From Paragordius varius (Eukaryota > Nematomorpha): a stretch of 64,000 nucleotides of DNA. The notes beneath the pieces were generated by a model, which saw only the letters and a program-made list of their open reading frames with translations, was not told the origin of the DNA and ran no database searches. Below, piece after piece: positions 54,101-64,000 of this stretch (position 1 is its first letter; every line of letters starts with the position of its first letter). The position numbers and the translations under genes were made by a program. The stretch covers positions 7,812,001 to 7,876,000 of the forward strand of contig OZ176050.1 of NCBI GenBank assembly GCA_964247055.1, written 5' to 3'.

Positions 54101-55689
54101 TTTTATTGGTTTGGTGTATATTCTATACAAATTTGATAATTATTAAAATCTTGTTGCAAGGAAAATGTTGCATCATCATAAAGGGGTAGGACTCCAAATT
54201 CGGAGTTTTTGTACCACGAAGTAATTTATTCATAATACTTTATGGTAATTTAAGGCGATTTTTTACGTAACATTTTACAGATAATTAGAAACTGGCCTTT
54301 GCGTTAGCGCATTTTCATATCCCAGTCAACATCGTAAGGAGGTGGAATTAGGACTTAGGCATATTTTTTTTAAAAAAATATTAATAAAAATGGTGTAATT
54401 ATGTTTACCATTTTTCTATACTTGAATTGTTTAATTATTATATAGATTTACAGAGAAATGGATATATATGTATATATATATATATATGTTAGTTTAACTT
54501 TAATAAATATCACATTATTATTTTTTTAACCAAATCCTATGTTTTTTAACAGTGATTACCCCGACAGCTGGTGGCGAGATTTGGCATCAATAAAGGCTTG
54601 GGGCATGCGTCACATTCCCTCCAACGTTGTAAGTTTCAATGATCAACCCACTATTGTAAAGGAGGTAATCGAACCGTTTAAGCAAAAAACGCTTGTAAAA
54701 CCTTGGATTATCGATTATTACGCGAATTGGTGTAGTCATTGTATACAATTTGCCCCAGAATTCGAAGAACTGAATAAGGTATTAAATAAATTAATAACTT
54801 CTTTCACAAGTCTTAATATTTGTTAGTTTTACAAGTTATTTTTAAGGGTTGAGTTTTTGCGGTTTATCAAAAAGAATTACTGGTTTGACTGCTTATAAAT
54901 GCAGTCATTTACTGTCAAAATTAATTATTAATAAAAATAAATGTTAACAAAATAATATAAAACGAAGATACATAACACCCAACCGAATGAGTATTATATA
55001 GACTCATTTCTATTGATATTTATGCAGTAAGATAAATTTGATTGGAACAAATTAACAATAATTTCTTCCCCATAATACTAGAGAGTTGCCCAATTTATCA
55101 ACATGGGGAAGATTGATTGTGCTGTACATGGAGTATTTTGCCAAAACCAAAGCATACGACACTACCCTACTGTACGTTTGTATACCAATGAAGTAATTTT
55201 ATTATTTGAAACAATATTTAAAATGGATGCATATACATCTTTTTTTAAATAAAGTATTGGAAAGCATATCAATATGGTCTAAACAAATTTTAAACCTTTT
55301 TAAAATACAGTAAAATATAAAAACGAAACAATCCTATTTTTTAAATTTTGGATCATACAACCTCTGAATATAATCGGATATGTGAATTTACTAATTTATT
55401 TTGCAACCCAAAGCGATAGGTTATATTAGAAAAAATCAAGGTCATTAAGATATCGTTGTCTTTTTAAAAAAATATTTGTCTTTTACTTTTGCCGTTTGTC
55501 TTTATAATTTCAGTTTAATGCATAAATTATTTTAAAAACGATTTTATTAAGGCAATGGTGGAATTAGATAGTATTACTGCGGATGAAATCGAAGACACTT
55601 TATACAATAATTATCCACACTTCTTCCAAATAGCTCAACCCGGGGAATCAGAACGACCTTTTCAGGCCAATCTCAAGGATGAGTTATAG
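51105..55689 (+). CDS. DNAJC10: DNAJC10/ERdj5, ER J-domain disulfide reductase, 6 exons
   Basis: ER-lumen co-chaperone that reduces disulfides of misfolded proteins and recruits BiP through its J domain. Exons: 51105-51284, 51307-53571, 53677-53798, 54553-54778, 55082-55192, 55552-55689; total 3042 nt, 1013 aa (human 793). An N-terminal signal peptide ([19 protein letters not shown]) precedes the J domain ([14 protein letters not shown] motif intact, split by intron 1). Four redox-active thioredoxin motifs follow: CSHC (about residue 172), CPPC (about 669), CGPC (about 800) and CSHC (about 916). The C-terminus is KDEL, the ER retention signal. The long region between the first and second CxxC holds the non-catalytic thioredoxin-like part and is longer than in human. 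The start was chosen as the first ATG before the signal peptide. Intron 1 is 22 nt, the shortest in the window. Confidence 0.95.
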
Positions 55690-55912
55690 TCAGTCATCTC
55701 AATTTAATGCATTATTTTTGAATTTTTACTTCACATAAAAATTATAAAAAATAAACTAGAAAATATTTTTTTATAAAAGACCACACCATACTTTATCAAA
55801 TCCAATTTTTATATAATTTAAATAGCTACACATAAATGTATAACTATTTTAAATATAAATACCAAATTTTGCAACCCAAAACAATAGGTCATATTAAAAA
55901 ATTAAGGTCTAA
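55388..55912 (+). repeat. Dispersed short repeat, family J, two direct copies
   Basis: A motif of the form TTTTGCAACCCAAARCRATAGG followed by TYATATTARAAAA occurs at about 55393 (last DNAJC10 intron) and about 55869 (just after the gene). Weaker inverse copies lie near 57305-57345 and 22160-22200. No ends or coding capacity seen; its nature is unknown. Confidence 0.5.
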
Positions 55913-57031
55913 AAAAGTCACCGATTTTTGAAATGTCTTCTAGTTTTTACCTTTCCTTATGATTTAATGTATGACTATTTATTTAGATATTGAATCTCAC
56001 ATGATATTATGCATTTATTTAAATAATTATTTATATTAATTTATTAAATTTTTAGTTCGTATGTATACCAATGCATAATTTTTATCACTTATCTGCAATA
56101 AATTTATTACTATTAATTAGTTGAATAAAGTAATATGTATGAGATATATTAATTTTCAGGCCCACATATTGATGACAGTTCTTAATCTAGAACATAAAAA
56201 AGATAATTTATTAGAAGAATAAAATTATAACATTTTTTGAGCCAAATGCATTAGGGCAAAATAAGTAATTCAATTTTATAAGGACAATCAAAACAAAAAA
56301 TATCTAATTTCCATGCATATTATATCTTTTGCCTTTATATCACAACGATTAAACAATAATAAGCATGTTTTAAACCCAGTCATTTTTTGAAGCATGCCGA
56401 ATGATCCATAAAAAAATATGTAAAAATGCATTTATGTTTTAAAGGTGTGAAAAGAGTCGCATATACAAATATTGATCATCATCAATTACCTTTAAATTTT
56501 ATATTAGATTAATAATTTTACTACAATTTTGATGTAAAAAACGCCGTATAATATTATACAACATTGCATAAATGTGCCAAAAATGAAATTCAATTATAAT
56601 TTAAATAAAATGAATTATATAACATATGGCGAATGAAAATATTTTCCGGTTTTAAACTTGAATACTCACATAGTAATATTCGTTATAATGAATTTATTAA
56701 ATTTTAAGGTTTTTTTTAAACATTCACTATTTTATTATTATTGGGCTCATTACCCTTAAGTTTAAAGTGGTTAAATTTTAGTAATGCAGGGATAAATATG
56801 GTCACCATGTAACAGATCAATTGCATTTTTTTTAGAAATCTGTTATATTTTACACACCTAAAAACCCAAAATTATTAGATTTAAAAATATAGATTGAATT
56901 TTATCTTATTCCGCATCAAAATAGTTGTGTCACCTTGTAAAATTAATTGTTATACATCAAAAATAGTACGAAAACCTTTAACTTAAATAACATATTAAAT
57001 ATTGTAAAATATTTTACCGTATTATAAAAAC
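55690..57031. other. Convergent spacer between DNAJC10 and ADH5
   Basis: AT-rich, with one family J copy near 55869. On the minus strand 56950-56975 lies a possible last ADH5 exon (see the ADH5 entry). Nothing else coding was recognised. Confidence 0.5.
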
Positions 57032-60635
<3,604 letters not shown>

Positions 60636-61035
60636 CTAGAATTTAAATAGTGATCATACTGATTGACTCTGGCTCGCCTAGCAAAAAATAATAACGCATT
60701 GGTTAAAAATATTATTACCTTTTGCCAGTTCGACAATTATTATTCTGCCGATTCCCATACCACTGTTGATAATTTTTTCCCGAACATATTATGTTTGGGG
60801 TTTGGATTTAGAATTAAAAAATATATCGTAAAATTTGAATTTATAGTTATGATTTGGAGTTGATGCTAACTCCACTTTCTAAAATCTTATTTTGTGGTGA
60901 ATCTAAGAAAACGGTAAAAAACTTTTTCACGAATCATTTTTCATTATAAATTTATACAATGTAAAAAAATACTTATCTGGCTATATTAACATTCATTCCA
61001 TTACCTTTGATTAGTGTATTCCAGCTCGGTATTAA
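60636..61035. other. Upstream flank of ADH5
   Basis: It should contain the ADH5 start codon and promoter. An acceptor AG sits directly before the exon at 60635, so a further 5' exon exists, but no ATG-led stretch joins in frame. No other feature seen. Confidence 0.45.
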
Positions 61036-61612
61036 CACTTCGATTCAAATTGGGTTATCTAAATACCCCAGACTAAATTTAAATTAATATTTTTAAAAAA
61101 ATACTGAAGGAAACGGTCCCAATTTAAATTTATGCTTTTATCCTGATAAAAATTATATAAATATGCCAAAATATCTTCATAAAATTTTGTTTTGAAAAAA
61201 ATCCATCTCAAACTACTTCGACGCCATTTTTATTTTACAAAATTTTTGCAAAATATCGTCTTCATTTAATTTTAAGGGTAAAACTAAAGCTAATTTTTAA
61301 TATAAATTACATCTAACATTGATAGAAATAGAAAAAGCGGTTTATTTTGTATTATTTTTTAATTTTAATATTTGACACATGTCACGTTGACGAACTTTTT
61401 ACCTTTCGGTTTTAGCTTAAAATAAGTAATATCAAGTATCTTTGAATTAAATTTTTTATATATTTCGGTTTATTAATGATATAAAAGTGCAAAATTTTGC
61501 CATGGTTTTGATTCCTTCCATACTTTTTAAAGAATTTGATTTTAAACAGGCCTGGGGTATCAAACTACCCCAATTTGAATCGAAGGACTAATATGAGTGT
61601 GTTATCCAAGTG
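61036..61612 (+). mobile_element. TTAA-flanked MITE, family A copy 2
   Basis: A 577-bp copy flanked by TTAA at 61032-61035 and 61613-61616. Ends CACTTCGATTC...GTTATCCAAGTG, as in the copy at 324, with which it is collinear throughout. Confidence 0.85.
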
Positions 61613-64000
61613 TTAATACTTACTTCATTATATTTTCATTTTATGCGATGACATTTTAGGGTAATATTTGCCCCAGAGTTTAAAGTAGTATAAACCTACT
61701 GTCTAAAACTTCTTTTGATTAAAATTCAATTATCAAACCCTCTTCTCCTGTATTAGATAAAAGAAAATTTTTACCGTTTAATTTCAGTTTCTCCACCATG
61801 CAGTCCGTTGAGTCGCATGCGGCTTTCCAAAATATTTCTCAGTTCACAAGAAAATTAAGTAAAAATATTACAGAATATACGTAAAATTCATTTTCTTTAA
61901 CATTTTTTTTGAATCGAATTTCGGCATTATTTAGCAATGAATCCTAAAATACATAATTTTTGAGTCCTATGTTTAGAATCAATAAAATATTTGTTAATCC
62001 CCACATATTTTGCAAATAACGAGTTTTTTTTATTCAAAAATGGAGTCAATGAAGCAATTTGTGTTGGACACCCCTGTTTTAATGTCACAAATTAAGATAG
62101 CTCCAAAACAGGATAAAAACGAACAACCGATATTAAATTCAATACCAAAAAATTTGTTTGTTTGTAATTTAAAGCTGTCCAATTATTTATATTTTGGAAC
62201 AATGATATACATTTATTTGCCTGTTGCAACCACGATGTAAAAAAATCTAAAATGGCGTCGAAAAAGTTTGAGATGAGGATTTTCACACATTTTACATTAA
62301 ATAAATTGTATCGTGCGCTTCTGGAAAACATATTTTAACATACATTTATTTCAGTCCGATTCAAATTGGGGTCTTTGGGGACCCCAGGCCTGTTAAATCA
62401 CATATTGATGAAAATATGGAACAAATGGAAACCATTGAGTTTGCACGCATATAACATTGGTGCACCTAAATATAAAAAAGATTCATTTAAAAAACTTAAT
62501 CACATATTTTATGGATAACTCGAAGATAAAAATTTTGCCAAATGTGCATTATCTAAATATAAAAATAATACCAAATAAACCATTTTTTATATGAGTGCAA
62601 ACTTTTGCCATGGTTTCAATTCATTCCATATTTTTTGAAGTATTTAACTTTAAACAGGCCTAATTTGGATCAAAGCACTGAAATGAATGTACTGTAACCA
62701 AGTATTAAATCAGCTATTTAGAAACAGATTCGGAGCTATCCTAATTTACGACTGATATAAACTGTATAATATATAATTTTTAATCTTAAAAACACAGTGT
62801 TAAACATTGTATGGCGCAATCGGCTTCATAGCTTTTATATGGGGGTTTTAAAAATATAAGACTTTTCCAGTCCATATAAATATTTTAAAATAAAAAGTTT
62901 GATTATTACATAAAATTAATAATAAAATAGTGTTTTAAACATTTTCAACCTTGGTAGAGCAATTTTCTTATTTAAAAACTCTGAACTAGTATTAAATATC
63001 AAGACAAACCCAGAGCCTACTTTTCATTTATTTGATTGGTTGTATACAAGATTCTAAAATATAATAATCCCCAGTTTCTGAGGTCATAGCAGGAACCGGT
63101 TTAGTTGGGTAGGAAACAACTCTGTTCCGGTTCCAAAATTTCAGGAACTGCTGCGGTTCCATTTTATAATACAGGAATGAGCCCGGATTCGGTTCCACCT
63201 TGGTTTCCATAAATTTTAATGTTTAAATTATTATCTAAGTGATTGTGTGATAACATTTTTTCCGTTTTCGCATCAAAATGGAATGACCATCGTCATTTAA
63301 AAATTTGTTTAAAAATATTGATCATTTTATAACATTTTTTTCTCGTATCCGACTGAAATAGATCATGATGGCATTTTTTTCTGAATGTATACCTTTAACA
63401 ATTGAAGAGAACGACAGACCTAATTCGTAGATTTTTTTAAATCATGATTAAGGAATATTTACCTTAAAAATTAATGAAATCAATTACTGGTAAAAAAACC
63501 ATAAATTGAGTCTCAAGTTTAGGAAAAGGTAAAATACGATAAATTATCTAGGTTGAGTCTTTTTATAGATTTTAAATGTTATATTTTAATATTCTTTAAA
63601 AGTTTCCTTAAATTAACAAAACCATAAACTATAGCAGCTATAATCAATTGACAATAACAGAAAATATCAGCCACATTATATATTAGTGGTATTTAAACCC
63701 GGGGCCATGAAGCCATCAATCTGATTTTCTGGCCACAGATTATGCCATTAAAATATTATTATTAAATTTACCCGAGCTTTTTTGATAGTTAATAGAAATG
63801 TAAATTAGCAACAAAAACGTTTTTATTCAATATTTAGCAAGTGGTGCTATACTAGAGTTTTCAAATTTCTAATAATTTAAAGCGTTTCGTTAAATATTTT
63901 AAATGTTATGGCCGAACACGGGCCTTTATATTGTTTTACAATGTTAATTTTATATGACAAATTTTTAAAAAAATGGATTCGTAAAGCACATGATCCACTT
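61613..64000. other. Gene-free right end of the window
   Basis: AT-rich with scattered repeat debris: a hAT-type end (TGTGTTGGACACCCCTG) near 62062-62078, the rearranged family A copy at 62339, and a CCGGTTCC-rich patch at 63090-63210 that may be part of another transposon. No coding sequence recognised. Confidence 0.5.
62339..62704. mobile_element. Family A relative, rearranged
   Basis: Flanked by TTAA (62335-62338 and 62705-62708). Both halves derive from the right side of family A in opposite orientations: the left reads TTTCAGTCCGATTCAAATTGGGGTC and the right TTTAAACAGGCC...AAGTATTAA. It therefore looks like a foldback derivative. Confidence 0.55.

Overview
The window is AT-rich eukaryotic nuclear DNA from an animal. 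It carries spliced orthologues of metazoan genes: G3BP, MABP1/WDR62, mitochondrial EF-G1, the actin-related protein ARP1, CWC15, a Reeler-domain protein, DNAJC10/ERdj5 and class III alcohol dehydrogenase. Many introns are only 22-31 nt long. Such introns are known from a few derived animals (dicyemids; some myxozoans also have compact introns), so a reduced parasitic lineage is plausible, but the species cannot be named from sequence alone. GFM1 looks intact, so mitochondrial translation should exist.

Layout: 1-900 TTAA-flanked MITE; 1182-7138 G3BP (+); 7.1-9.5 kb nested MITEs; 9515-23528 MABP1/WDR62-like scaffold (-, about 29 exons); 23594-30719 GFM1 (+), divergent from MABP1 with 65 bp between start codons; 31309-36112 ARP1 (-); 36.2-36.9 kb Helitron; 37229-38785 intronless membrane-anchored HIT/GalT-like protein (-); 38805-40614 CWC15 (+), 19 bp from the HIT start codon; 41416-44367 Reeler protein (-, 5' exon not found); 44.4-51.1 kb gene-free, rich in transposons; 51105-55689 DNAJC10 (+); 57032-60635 ADH5 (-, first codons not found); 60.6-64 kb repeats only.

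Exon models were built by hand from GT-AG sites and reading frame. G3BP (1016 aa), GFM1 (761 aa), ARP1 (374 aa), CWC15 (204 aa) and DNAJC10 (1013 aa) each sum to an exact multiple of three with one terminal stop. The strongest pattern is positional. In all seven genes where the 5' introns could be read, the introns nearest the start codon are ultra-short (22-31 nt) and every long, transposon-bearing intron lies further downstream. This reverses the usual animal rule that first introns are longest.

Mobile DNA is plain and mostly non-autonomous: a three-copy Helitron family with TC...CTAG ends inserted between A and T, a TTAA-target MITE family with one copy nested inside another, hAT-like MITEs with 8-bp target duplications, a foldback MITE with internal minisatellites, a tRNA-derived SINE and a 5'-truncated LINE. 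No retrovirus-like, LTR or Polinton-like element was recognised. The genes are housekeeping functions (RNA granules, MAP-kinase scaffold, mitochondrial translation, dynactin, splicing, ER folding, formaldehyde detoxification) and do not form one pathway.
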